From Atrina japonica (lineage: Eukaryota > Mollusca > Bivalvia > Pterioida > Pinnidae): DNA of 64,000 nucleotides. A model generated the notes under the pieces. The model saw only the letters and a list, made by a program, of their open reading frames with translations, was not told the DNA's origin and did not search any database. Made by a program: the position numbers and the translations under genes. The stretch lies in contig BROG01000228.1 in assembly GCA_030159075.1 (NCBI GenBank), forward strand, positions 248,001 through 312,000. The letters run 5' to 3'. Shown here in pieces: positions 49,311 to 61,181 of the stretch (its first letter is position 1; every line of letters begins with the position of its first letter).

Positions 49311-50285
49311 TCACGGAAGTAATCCCCGACTGTTATTATCATCCCTCCGTGAAGATTTTTTTTCTCAGTATGAAAAAAAAGTATTTAACACCGTTTTAAC
49401 TTTAAGTATTGCTGTCAAAACTTATTTAATATGGTAAAAACATTACTAAATGTCTTAAATGTTACATTTCATGTAGTAATTTTATATAAATTCTATATAA
49501 CAAAATGACTATAACAGCTGGGATCGTTAATTTTTCCTTAATATATTTAACAATATATACTATCACTCTAACTAATCATAGAAGCAATAGTAATTTTAGT
49601 GAGACGTTTACTCTTTAACTCTATAAATTTATATCTCTTGTATATGGCTTGTTCTAATTATGTCTCCCTCAGGGATAATGATGCTGAGTGGGAATATTTA
49701 ACAAACTTTTTATTCAAAAACAAACATTGACTGATATGAACGTTTATTTTTTTTCCGTTCGTGAATTCCTGAAATATGATTTGTAACTTAACATTTACTT
49801 TTTATTTACAACATATTGTCGTGAGTATATAGTTTATTTATGAAAAAAACTATTATATGTGCACTTCATTATAATATACAATATAATGTTTACAGGTCTT
49901 CGAGATGATTATGAGAACCAATTTTGCTGACCTTTCATTATATACATAGTAATGATATTGTAATAGAGGGGATCACTTGTTTTTTATATACTATATAATA
50001 CGTCTTTTTGTCCAAGCAAGTAGGAAATATCGGACACCGTGTAATAATAAAACTTTGCATTTGTGAGGGTATGTACAAAAATATGTATAAATATTGAAAT
50101 TATGTACTGTCTACGGCCGGTATGGCGAACTTTGTGTGTAATGTATGAAGATACTGTAGCCCTTTGTTTGCAAAACTGTAAAATATCTTATCAAGTTTAT
50201 GTATTTTTTCAATTTTTACAAAAGTATCCTTCCATGTATGTATATATATTCGTGTCAAATATTTGTACGGGAGACTCAAGTAAAT
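49311..50285 (+). other. tRNA 3' remnant and downstream flank of the disrupted unit
   Basis: 49311-49350 reads 'tcacggaag' then 'taatccccgac', which fits the 3' half of tRNA-Asp from the anticodon loop on, with internal losses. From 49351 the order matches the flank after intact tRNAs: 'gaaaaaaaagtattta', 'ccgttttaacttta', 'aatgtcttaaat', 'gtgagacgtttactctttaa', 'aaaaacaaacat', 'tagccctttgtttgca'. There are many short gaps, so similarity is patchy. It may be a true old copy or a poor consensus. Confidence 0.6.
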
Positions 50286-50308
50286 GGGTTCGATTCCCCG
50301 CCGGGGAG
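50266..50308 (+). pseudogene. Fragment of tRNA-Asp 3' half
   Basis: 'gggagac' followed by unrelated 'tcaagtaaat' and then the complete T arm and 3' acceptor, 'gggttcgattccccgccgg' plus 'ggag'. The 5' half is absent. The unrelated middle matches unit sequence near 57330 ('cactcaagcatg'), so the piece is part of the interleaved stretch. The downstream flank ('ggactatgcaag...tttttttgacatttt', 'attacctctcaatat') resembles the usual tRNA flank. Not functional. Confidence 0.7.
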
Positions 50309-50309
50309 G

Positions 50310-53300
50310 ACTATGCAAGTTTTTTTGACATTTTATCTTATCCTCTAGATTACTGCACAAAAAAATGTGCATTACCTCTCAATATACCTGCATATTTACA
50401 ACTTTAAGAACAGGGACATTGGCGATTGACAGCGATGATTATAATATGTTTTGATGATTGTTTGATGTTTGGTAATTGCTTTTACACGATTTTGTTAAAT
50501 ACTGTTTACTGTTCAGACTATGCGTTCACCGTAATCCTTTTATTTCTCCTTTGATGAACCTTCTCACCGGACATTTCATGTTAGTATGAATTTCTTTTTG
50601 AAGATTGTTATAAATTTCATTCTAAAAAAGTGTCTTATTTTAATCAATTCGATTAAACAGTAGGTGATCCTTCGACGTGGCCGTATTCAGCGTTGATGAA
50701 CACATCTGAAAATATAAAGATTAATTTTATTTTTCCTTAGCTAGATACTCTGTAAAGTTATTAAAAATATACAATCAAAACGCAGAAAACCGTATCACTC
50801 TACCAATATGAAAGGGAGGTAAGGTCTTATAGAATGTGCAAACATAAAGAAAATTGACTTGAATTTGGTGAAATTTTAAGTGACAATTTTTTGTTATTGA
50901 AGGCTCAATTTTAATTAACATCCTAATTCATTCGACCATCCGCATGTTCTGGCTACCTCTCTTAGATTGGCCCGGACCTGTGAACCTTATATAATATGCT
51001 GCTCAAAACATTTGCATCTTCGGTAAACAAATTCTCAACATGAAGTCTCCCTACAGAACTGATTTTTCTTGGGCTATAAATGTTTATAATGTCCTTTTTC
51101 CAACTTGGAAAGGGGAGTTGCTGATGGTGTGGGAATATATCTAACATAACTTTGGGACTTCAAATCACAATCCCGTTGTTATTCGTAGTATGCCTATATT
51201 GCATAAAAGAAAATCGATGTCATTCAAAAGCTTTACCCGGTCTGAACTAGTATCTGGCCATGGACCGAAAAATCCTCCCATTCCATTGAAGACCAGGATG
51301 TTGGTTACAACACCATTGTCATTTTGCACTTCAGTCTTTCTATTCCATAAATCCATAAAAAAAAAGCGTAAATTGGAAGTTGGCCATTGTTTATGGCCAA
51401 ATTGTTTGGCCATGAATTTTTAAAACGGTGCTTTTTAAAAACGTTGAATATTTTTGATTAACAAAGAAGGGTGTTTTATGGAAATGTTAAAACAAACATG
51501 ATAATCTATGTGATTCAGATCAAATGAACGTTCTTTTTAATATTTTCTCATCAAAATTGTGCGTATGGTAAAACCAAGGTTTGATTGAGGCCAAATTTAA
51601 ATGATATGATCATTACCTAAGTTTGATTGGCCAAAAAGACATAATTTATAACATTACTATTTTTAGCGATGCCAATTACAACATATTATAAAGTGTATCG
51701 TGAAAGACTGTTATCATTAATCAAACAAAAGAACATATAATTTATATGTTTTTAAAGAATTTAATTTATAAAAACCACTTAATCATGTCATAGTAAGAGG
51801 CACGTAGGAAATGTTTATTGGACAATTTCACTAATATATCTATAATATAGACAAAATATTTATTAATGTTTGAAGACCATTTGGTCTTTCGACAAATTAT
51901 GATTATATTCCCATGGGAACCAATAAGGTGTTAATGTAAATGCTGACCGGTGACATTTTGATCCTTTATCCGCCATACAAGGCAGACTTCTATTCATAAG
52001 TCCTCTTCTGAATCAATAGACGGGGAGGACAATTTTTTTTGTCTCATGAAGAATGGTTTTTACTTGTCTGACAGTTTTAGATTTATCCGTCAACGACTAA
52101 TGATTTTTGTCAATTAATAATGACTATTTCACCGAAGTCCATAAGTATGGACGAAATTTATCGATTTGACACCGTGAATGTCTTGTTTGACTGATTATAA
52201 CTTTGCCTTGAGAGGCCTAGCTAGGGATACTCTATAATCAAAAAATTTATCACGCAGTTATATCTACGGGAGGTAGCATAGAAGCATATAACAGACTGGT
52301 AATATTATTTTGTACTGTCTGGTCCACCCGGATATCTCTTGCTCAGAGTATGGCTTGCCTTTGTAAACAAAATTGTGTGTGTGCTCAGCAATAAATTATA
52401 ATCCTCTTCTTGATATGCTTTGAGCCCTATTGTTTGCAAAAATCAAACCAATTCTTGTTATTCGTTATCTATATTCAAATTGTCATTCAAAGCTTTTTAT
52501 GAACTATTTTTGATGCAAAATTCATTTACATGGTTAAACATTTTTTGCACATGTCTTATCTTCCTTGAATACTTGTTATAAAAATGTATATATAATTCGT
52601 GATATTGAAATATTTTATTCAAACATGAAACGCTCTCAACCAGTGCAGTCATACACATGACCAATGAAATGAACATGATCACTAAGCACACACATATTTC
52701 ATTTACCACCTAGTGCGTGAAAGTTAAAACAAAAGAATCATATATTTCAAGAAAAACATTAATAATAAATTATCTTATATCCTAGACTATTTAAATGTTG
52801 AAGACCAGGTCTCGCAAATATTCCCATAACCAATTGTGCGCTGATATTCATACAAACTCTCATAAGCTTCTGAATATAGACGGAAAAGCTAGGGAATGGT
52901 TTTTAATGAACATTTAGCATACACGTTTTTCATTAAACATGACAATTCCTAAGTAGACCGAAATTTTGATTGACACCGCCGAATATGTATTATATTAAAC
53001 ATGCCTTGAGTGTTTGGATACAATGGATGATGATGATGACGATGAATGCTTTGTTGGACAATATTGGCAGTACATTTTTTGTGTCATGTGCTCCGAATTA
53101 GACCCTCTCTGATATGCTTTGTAAAAAACATAGCAATATACATATCAACTTGTATATTTATAATATATTTTTAAAATTTACAAATTCATATTTCCTTGCC
53201 TCTTGTATATATATTTGATATAAATATTTGACAAACATGAAACACTCAACATGCAGTCATACACATACATACTGATCACACAATATGCATCCAACGCCGA

Positions 53301-53640
53301 TGATCTTATAAACCATATATGTTTATCCTCTTGATCGATACATACATATGATGCATGATCGCTGATCATAATCTGCTTTACTCAATGACAACATTCTCTA
53401 TTTTGTGCACGCCTGATTATAAAACATGTGTTTGATGATGATGTTTGACTGATGAATTTTTTGACAACATTTTGTGCACCTTCAAAACATTTCCTTGTTT
53501 GACTAGTTGTTTCATTTTTTTTTTTTTTTTTTTTTGCGTTCGATGTATAACCGGTATTCCCTTTCAATATTTCTCCTTTGCTGATGAACCTTCTCACCGG
53601 GGTCATTATCAGTGTTCAATTTGAATTTCTTTTTGATAAG
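50310..53640. repeat. Interleaved mosaic of two phases of the tRNA unit
   Basis: The sequence alternates every roughly 5-40 bases between unit parts that lie far apart in intact units. For example, 51020-51160 mixes 'cggtaaacaaattctca', 'tctccctaca' and 'ataatgtcct' (56190-56245) with 'gaactgatttttctt', 'aaaggggagt' and 'tatctaacata' (54320-54440). 52200-52420 and 52500-53100 mix 55990-56330 or 56600-57060 with 57040-57300. No order of recombinations explains this simply. A merged consensus of misaligned repeat copies does. Small open frames inside are not called. Confidence 0.7.
51999..52027 (+). pseudogene. Chimeric tRNA-Asp remnant
   Basis: The upstream flank 'attcataag' and tRNA bases 1-5 (tcctc) are followed by 'ttctgaatcaataga', which is unit sequence found at 56885-56899, and then by the tRNA 3' end 'cggggag' and its normal flank 'gacaatttttt'. 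The tRNA core is missing. This is the clearest single example of the interleaving. Confidence 0.75.
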
Positions 53641-55664
53641 TTGTTCTGCAATTTCCTTCTAAATTGTTTTTTCTTTCTTTTTTAGTCCTTCAATTTCGAA
53701 TCGATATCATTTCGATTAGACACATGATTGCTTTACGATCCTTCGACGTGGCCGTTCTGAGTGTTGTCCATATGAACACATCTGAAAATATAAAGATTAA
53801 TTTTATTTGATTAGATCAGCATTACCTGACACAAAGAACGATCCATGATATTTTTAAAAGTTATTATTGTTTACTACATATACAAGTACATGTTATACTT
53901 TCATGTGAAAACCGTCCTTATTACAAGAGATGACTCAGAGAAATACCAAATATGAAAAATTATAAGTATAGGTCTTATGAATTCTGAGATATGTTCTTAC
54001 TGTAATAAAGAAAATTGAACACAAATTTGAATTTGAAATTTGAATGGTATTTTAAGTCACAATTTTTTGTTATATGATGGCAGTCAATTTTAATGGTGGA
54101 GGAGATGTACCGGTTATAATCCAGGAAGTAACCACCGACCATCCGCAAGTTAACTGGCTAACTACCTCACAAAAATCAGCTTACATTCCAGCAGGGCTCG
54201 GACCTGTGCTTACCTTATATACGACCACGACTGCTGAAATCATCAAAACATTTAAACATCTTTCCCTTTATAAAATATCTTTTTAAATTGGAACTCAACT
54301 GATGAAGTCTAATTGACAGAACTGATTTTTCTTGTGCATTATAACTTTGGTATTGCGTTTATAATATTTAGTTTTAGATCCGATTGGCAAAGGGGAGTCA
54401 CTGATATGGTCGTGGTACAGAATACTATCTAACATACCTGAGAGGGGAACTTCATAATTGTATAAGAAGATCCCGTATAGAGAGAGTTTGACAGATTTTG
54501 TGTGGAGGATAATGTCTTATATCGGCAATCATCAGTGAAGAAGAGCCTAGACCCGACTGTACTACCTACGTCAATCGTGCCAGTAGTTTTTACGATGTTC
54601 CACGGTGATGTGGGACATTATGCCAGTAATATGGACATGGACCGAATTTCCTCCGTTGTTCTGGATTTCCTTCCATTGGAGACTGTAAAGGGATGTTGTT
54701 TCATTGTTTCAACAACACCATTGTCATCACGGACCATTTCAAGAGGTATGCAGTTGCAGTCCCAACCGGAACAAACTAAATTTTGTATTCACATGTAAAT
54801 CTGTTCATATTGTTTTATACCGTAAATTGGTAAATTTTGGCCATTGTTTAATCTTGGCCAAATTGGCAACCTATTAAAATGGCCAATATTAAACAGGCCA
54901 AAATATGTACACAATGTTTCTGTCGGTGCTTTTTAAAAATAGTTGAATATTTTTGATTAACAAAGAAGTGATTTTTAAAATAACACTGGAAATGTTAAAT
55001 AAAATATTGATTAAGTACTATGTCACATATCAGATCAAATTGTTCCGTTCTTTTTAATATTTTAATATTTCAACCACCTGGAATGTTCGATACGGTAAAA
55101 CCAAGGTTTGATGGTAGGCCAAATTTAAACATGATATAAACATAAATTACCAAAGTTTGATTGGCCAAAAAAGAACCCTTTATTTTATGACAAAATGGCT
55201 ATATTTTAGCGATGCCAAAATATCCCAATTTTTTGATATCCATCATAACTGTTGTCAGTAGGTCTACTTAGTATATTTGCAGGGCCAAGTTATCATTAAA
55301 TCATAAGTCGATTACTCCAGCTATTGTTTCGGTTTAATTGGAAAAACGATGTGTGTTAAAACAGTTCAGGGTCTCTTACTAAATATACCAGACTGAACGT
55401 CATGTCAACGGATAAAGTTTTCGTAAGGAAACACTGAATAAGCTTATTGGACAATATTCACTAAATTATCTATAATTTGACAGACAGGTTATAAATCTGA
55501 TTTCATTTTCTGTCGTCGACATTTGGCATCTGTATACATAATGATGATTATATTTTAAAGAAACTAAAGTAAGGTGTTAATGTAAATGCTTATCAATCAC
55601 GTGTATATGAATATGATAACTAATTCATCCGCCATTCCTTGATATGACTCCATCTATTCATAAG
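53641..55664 (+). repeat. 5' portion of tRNA unit (copy ending at 55665)
   Basis: Collinear with 57720-61109 except for the foldback insertion there. In order it holds 'gtgttgtccatatg', a SINE remnant, 'gattggcaaaggggagtcac', the 'gatgtgggacattatg' block (small open frame 54502-54798, unassigned), a palindrome-like 'ttggccaaattggcaacct' patch, 'aggaaacactgaataagctt' and 'gactccatctattcataag'. No promoter element beyond the tRNA's internal boxes is recognised. Confidence 0.85.
54049..54215 (-). mobile_element. SINE remnant within the tRNA unit
   Basis: On the minus strand 'aggtccgagccctgct' is followed by 'aactacctcacaaaaa' (inverse 'gtgaggtag'), 'ggtggttacttcctgg' and 'ccaccattaaaattgac'. 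This is the order of the common bivalve core SINE ('ccaccattaaagctgg' type). It is present at the same place at 58137-58305 and about 40360-40525, so it was there before the unit amplified. Confidence 0.75.
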
Positions 55665-55736
55665 TCCTCGGTAGTATAGTGGTAAGTATCCCCGCCTGTC
55701 ACGCGGGAGACCGGGGTTCGATTCCCCGCCGGGGAG
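55665..55736 (+). tRNA. tRNA-Asp (GTC)
   Basis: Full 72-nt copy, identical to 20419. All paired positions, anticodon GTC, internal A and B boxes and the G discriminator base are present. A T6 terminator starts six bases downstream. It is the reference copy for the roughly 4.1-kb unit, since both flanks are well preserved and shared with 61110. Confidence 0.98.
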
Positions 55737-57566
55737 GACAATTTTTTGTCTTCATGAAGATTACTGAAAAAAAAGTATTTACCTCTCACCGTTTTAACTT
55801 TAACTCATTGGTGTCATCGACCCAACTGATGATTATATTTGGGATTTTAAACAATTAAATACTGTACTGTTAGACTATTTCACCGAATGTCTTAAATTTT
55901 ATGGACATTTCATGTAGTGATTGAAGATTATATAAATAAAAGTGTCTTATTTTAATCAATTAAAAGTAGGTGACTATACAGCGGATTTGCTTTAATTTTT
56001 CCTTAGCTAGATACTCTATAGATCAAAAATATATCAATACGCAGTTATCGCTCTAAGGGAGGTAAGTCTCATAGAAGCATATAACAGACTTGGTAATTTT
56101 AAGTGAGACGTTTACTCTCTAACATCCTATTCATTCTTATTACATATCGTATCTCTTGGCCCTCGGAAATATGGCTTGCCTTCGGTAAACAAATTCTCAT
56201 GTCTCCCTACAAACAGGGCAATAAATGTATAATGTCCTCTTCCAACTTGAAAAGTTGCTGAGTGGCAATACTTAACAAACTTTGGGACAAATCATAATTC
56301 TTGTCATTCGTTAGTAGGCCTATATTCAAAACTTTACCCGGGTCTGAAATAGCATCTGCCATGATGAAAAATTACCAGTGCACCATGGTTATCCCCTTTT
56401 TGCACTTGTCTTTCTCTCCATAAATCCAGAAAAGAGTCAGAAGTAGTTATAAAATTGTTTCCATGAATTTTTAAAACGAAACGTATTTTTGAAAAAGTTT
56501 TATTTAAAAACAAACATGACTCATGATTGCAAATGAATGTTATTTTTTTCTCATCAAAATTGTGCGTGATATTACACCAGTGAAATGAGATGATCACTAA
56601 GCATTACATAACTTAACATTACTTTTTATTTACAACATATTATAAAGTGTCGTGAAAGACTGAGTAAAACAAAAGAACATATAATTATATGCAAGAATTT
56701 AATTGGAAAGAACATGATGTGTCATAGAGGCACTTCAATGTTTAATATTTAGTATATTTTTTATACACAATATCTTTATAATGTTTGGAGACCAGGTCTT
56801 TCGACAAATTTTCGGCATTCCATGGGAACCAATTGTGCGCTGACCTTTTCCTTTATTCATACAAGGCAGACTTCATTCATAAGCTTCTGAATCAATAGAA
56901 GGAAAAGCTAACAATGGTTTTTAATCTGACATTTAGATATATCGTCGACGTTTTGTCAATTAATAATGACAAGTCCATAAGTAGACGAAATTTATCGTTT
57001 GACACCGTGAATACTTGTTTGACTGATTAAACTTTGCCTTGAGAGGCCTTGGGTACAAAACACAGGTTATCAGATAGCATTGCCAGGTGATATTATTTTG
57101 TACTGTCTGGTCACCCGGATATTGGCAGAGTTATTTTTGTGTGTGTGTGCTCAGAATTAGACTCTCTCTGTATGCTTTGTAGCCCTTTGTTTGCAATATC
57201 ACCAATATATCTTATCAACTTGTATATTTATAATATATTTTTTCAATTTTTACAAACACTCATATTTCCTTGCATACATGTATGTATATATATTCATGAT
57301 ATAAATATTTGTACAAACATGAAACACTCAAGCATGCACAGTCATACACATACATACATGATCACACACATATGCATCCACCTATGCACTTGAATCTTAT
57401 TTCAAGAAATATAATAAATTATCTTTATCCTCTACATGTACTCGTACATACATAGATACATGATGCATACAAACTCTCGCTGATCATATATACATAGCAT
57501 ACATTCATGAATAGACATTCGCCCCTTGTTTTGATTGACACGCCGATTATTATAAACATATGTGCT

Positions 57567-57597
<31 letters not shown>

Positions 57598-57640
57598 TTG
57601 CTTTACTGACAACATTTTGTGCACCTCATCAAAACATTTT
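55737..57640 (+). repeat. 3' portion of tRNA unit
   Basis: Collinear with 61182-62980. It contains 'gaagattactg', 'gtttactctctaacatccta', 'ccaacttgaaaagttgctga', 'gcttctgaatcaatagaa', 'cttgagaggccttgggtaca' and, at 57568-57596, a (GAT)n run. Small open frames (56334-56597 -, 57139-57393 +) are not kept open between copies and are not called. Confidence 0.85.
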
Positions 57641-59137
57641 GATTGTTTGACTAGTTGTTTCATTTTTCCTTCTCCGGTCTTCTTTTTTGCGTTCGATGTA
57701 TAACCGGCATTCCCTTTCAATATTTCTCCATTGCTGATAAACTATCTCACCGGGGTCATTATCAGTGTTCAGTTTTAATCGATTTTTTGATAAGTTGTTA
57801 TCCATCAATTTCGAATCGATATCATTTAGATGAGACACATGATTGCTTTACGATCCTTATACGGTGCCATTCTGAGTGTTGTCCATATGCACACATCTGA
57901 AAATATAAAGATTAATTTTATTTGATTAGTTCAGCATTGCCTGATACAAAGATCGATCCATGATATTTTTAAAAGTTATTATTGTTTACTACATGTACAT
58001 GTTATACTTTCATGTGAAAAACCGTCCTTATTACAAGAGATGACTCAGAGAAATACCAAATATGAAATTCTTATACATTCTGAGATATGTTCTTACTGTA
58101 ATCAAGAAAATTGAACACAAATTTGAATTTGAAATTTGAATGGTATTTTAAGCCACAAGTTTTTGTTATATGATGGCGGCCAATTTTAATGGTGGAGATG
58201 ATGTACCGGTTATAATCCAGGAAGTAACCACCGACCATCCGCAAGTTGACTGGCAAACTACCTCACAAAAATCAGCTTAGATTCCAGCAGGGCTCGGACC
58301 TGTGCTTACCTTATATACGACCATGACCATCAAAACATTTAAACATCTTTCCCTTTATAAAATATCTTTTTAAATTGGAACTCAACTGATGAAGTCTAAT
58401 TGACAGAACTGATTTTTCTTGTGCATTATAACTTTGGTATTGCGTTTATAATATTTAGTTTTAGATCCGATTGGCAAAGGGGAGTCACTGATATGGTCGT
58501 GGTGCAGAATACTATCTAACATACCTGAGAGGGGAACTTCATAATTGTATAAGAAGATCCCGTATAGAGAGAGTTTGACAGATTTTGCGTGGAGGATAAT
58601 GTCTTATATCGGCGATCATCAGTGAAGTAGAGCCTAGACCAGACTGTACTACCTACGTTACTCGTGTCAGTAGTTTTTACGATGTTCCACGGTGATGTGG
58701 GACATTATGTCAGTAATATGGACCTGGACCGAATTTCGTCCCTCGTTCTGGATTTCCTTTCATTGAAGACTGTAAAGGGATGTTGTTTCATTGTTTCAAC
58801 AACACCATTGTCATCACGGACCATTTCAAGAGGTATGCAGTTGCAGTCCCAACCGGAACAAACTAAATTTTGTATTCACATCTAAATCTGTTCATATTGT
58901 TTTATACCGTAAATTGGTTAATTTTGCTCATTGTTTTAATCTTGGCCAAATTGGCAACCTATTAAAATGGCCAAAATTAAACGGGCCAAAATTAAACCGA
59001 CAAAAATATGTACACAATGTTTCTGTCGGTGCTTTTTAAGAATAGTTGATTATTTTTTATTAACAAAGAAGTGATTTTTAAAATAACACTGTAAATGTAA
59101 TATAAAATATTGATAAAGTTCTATGTCACATATCTAC
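57641..59137 (+). repeat. 5' portion of tRNA unit (copy ending at 61110), left of the insertion
   Basis: Starts with 'gactagttgtttcatttttc' and runs collinear with 53510-55035. Includes the SINE remnant at 58137-58305 and the small unassigned frame 58664-58885, which aligns residue by residue with parts of 54502-54798 and 42035-42265. Confidence 0.85.
58137..58305 (-). mobile_element. SINE remnant within the tRNA unit
   Basis: Sister of the copy at 54049-54215, with a three-base deletion in the 'ggtggagatgatgtaccgg' region. It was inherited with the unit rather than inserted independently. Confidence 0.75.
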
Positions 59138-60464
59138 GAAAGCTGATTAGTATCAAAGAAAAAATAAACTTATCTCGTAATTACGAGTTAGTTATCTCGT
59201 TATTACGAGAAAAGATCTCGTAATAACGAGATAATTATGTTGTTAATACGAGAAAAGATCTCGTAATTACGAGATACTTATGTCGTAATTACGAGATAAT
59301 TATGGTTATTACGAGAAAAGATCTCGTAATTACGAGATAATTATGTCGTTATTACGAGAAAATATCTCGTGATTACGAGATAGCTTTCTCGGAATAACGA
59401 GGTACCTATCTCGTAATAACGAGAAAAGATCTCGTAATTACGAGATAGTTAGCGATAGGAAATTATAGGGACGAACAATGTTAACATTTTGATTATTATA
59501 AAACAGCGGTCATCATTTTACGGAAGCGTAATGCTTCCATGTATGAAAATATATAGTCCCGAAATTTCGTGATATTATCTCTAAATTTCGAGTTATTATA
59601 TTGAATTCTCGAGTTATTTACTTTGATTTTGAGAGTGGTATTAATAGATGCATTCAGTTCTGGTCAGCACAACAATTGGTCAGAGACCTACGTGAAGCCA
59701 TTGGAGTTAATCTTAATCTTGAACATTAGTGATTGATTATATAACACTGACTAATTTTACCTCAATATCTGAACAAATATTCCAATATCTCAAGAACAAA
59801 ATCAAGAAAATTTATCATGTGTAATTTATGTTTCCTTGAGTTAAAGAGAATTTAATTTAGTAAACTCAATTATAACTATTGATTTGATATCGACACTAGT
59901 AGCCCTAATGTCAACCATTATTGCCAATGAGCAATACAAATTTGGCCATTATTAGAATAATAAAATTTCATGTTTTTGTTTTCATTATCAAAATGCTGAA
60001 AATATTACATATAATGAAACACAACAACACACACACTCAAAATTTCGAATTATTATCCCGAAATTTCGAGTTATTTTATAAATTACGAGATAATAAACTA
60101 TAATTTCCTATCCCTAACTATTTCGTAATTACGAGATCTTTTATCGTTATTACGAGAAAACTATCTCGTACTAACGACATAATTATCTCGCAATCACGAG
60201 ATCTTATCTCGTAATTTCGACATAATTATCTCGTAATTACGAGATCTTTTCTCGTAATAACGACATAAGTATCTCGTAATTACGAGAACATTATGTCGTA
60301 ATAACGAGATCTTTTCTCGTAATTACGATATTTTTTCTCGTAATAACGACATAATTATCTCGTAATTAAGAGATCTATTCTCGTTATTACGACATGATTA
60401 TCTCGTAATTTCGAGATCTTTTCTTGTAATAACAACATTTTTTCTTTGATACTAATCGGCTTTC
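59138..60464. mobile_element. Foldback/MITE-like element with TCTCGTAATTACGAGA arrays
   Basis: The terminal inverted repeat 'gaaagctgattagtatcaaa' (59138) matches the reverse complement of 60445-60464 with one T/C difference. Each arm holds an array of imperfect 'tctcgtaattacgaga' palindromes (about 59168-59455 and 60105-60435). The inner flanks are also inverted ('agttagcgataggaaattat' against 60100-60120), followed by 'ccgaaatttcg'-type motifs. The centre (59640-60010) is unique and has no transposase. The sister unit reads through at 55020-55050 ('cacatatcagatcaaattgt') without it. Likely a non-autonomous DNA element. Confidence 0.8.
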
Positions 60465-61109
60465 AAATTGTTCAGTTCTTTTTTAATATTTTAATATTTC
60501 AACCACCTGGAATGTTCGATACGGTAAAACCAAGGTTTGATGGTAGGCCAAATTTAAACATAATATAAACATAAATTACCAAAATCAGCGATATATCGCT
60601 GCCATAATTTGATTGGCCAAAAAATAACCCTTCATTTTATGACAAAAGTGGCTATATTTTTGCGATGCCAAAATATCCCAATTTACGGTATCCATTATAA
60701 TTGTTGTCAGTAGGTCAACTTAGTATATTTGCAGGGCCAAGTTATCATTAAATCATATTAAGTCGATTACCCCAGCTATTGTTTTGGTTTAATAGGGAAA
60801 ATGATGTGTGTTAAAGACAGTTCAGGGTCTCTTATTAAATATACCAGACTGAAAGTCATGTCAACGGATAGTAAAGCTTTCGTAAGGAAACACTGAATAA
60901 GCTTATTGGACAATATTCACTAAATTATCTATAATTTGACAGACAGGTTATAAATCTGATTTCATTTTCTGTCGTCGACATTTGGCATCTGTATACATAA
61001 TGATGAAACTAAAGTAAGGTGTTAATGTAAATGCTAATCATTCACGTGTATATGAATATGATAACTAATTCATCCGCTATTCCTTGATATGACTCCATCA
61101 ATTCATAAG
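60465..61109 (+). repeat. 5' portion of tRNA unit, right of the insertion
   Basis: Resumes at 'aaattgttcagttc' and is collinear with 55038-55664. Small differences include a 25-bp insertion near 60580 ('aatcagcgatatatcgctgc') containing the palindrome 'agcgatatatcgct'. Confidence 0.85.
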
Positions 61110-61181
61110 TCCTCGGTAGTATAGTGGTAAGTATCCCCGCCTGTCACGCGGGAGACCGGGGTTCGATTCCCCGCCGGGGAG
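61110..61181 (+). tRNA. tRNA-Asp (GTC)
   Basis: Identical 72-nt copy in the second well-preserved unit, 5,445 bp after the copy at 55665. That is about 4,118 bp once the 1,327-bp foldback insertion is removed. Internal promoter boxes, anticodon and discriminator base are intact. A seven-T terminator begins six bases downstream. Confidence 0.98.

Noticed and set aside
50286..50308. Perfect tRNA-Asp 3' half taken as the 3' junction of the LINE.
   Set aside because: The normal tRNA downstream flank already resumes at about 49351, right after 'tcacg' and a degraded tRNA half. The 50286 fragment lies a kilobase further on, mixed with unrelated unit sequence, so 49311 is the better junction.
50063..50407. 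114-codon frame spanning the partial tRNA at 50286.
   Set aside because: It runs through a tRNA fragment and interleaved repeat sequence. Openness is by chance.
57139..57393. 84-codon frame in the 3' part of a tRNA unit.
   Set aside because: The homologous stretch at 62517-62753 diverges in length and frame, and the C-terminal half is simple sequence.
59168..60435. Regularly repeated palindromes that superficially resemble a CRISPR array.
   Set aside because: Units are imperfect, the spacers are variants of the same motif, the arms are inverted copies of each other, there are no cas genes, and the genome is eukaryotic.
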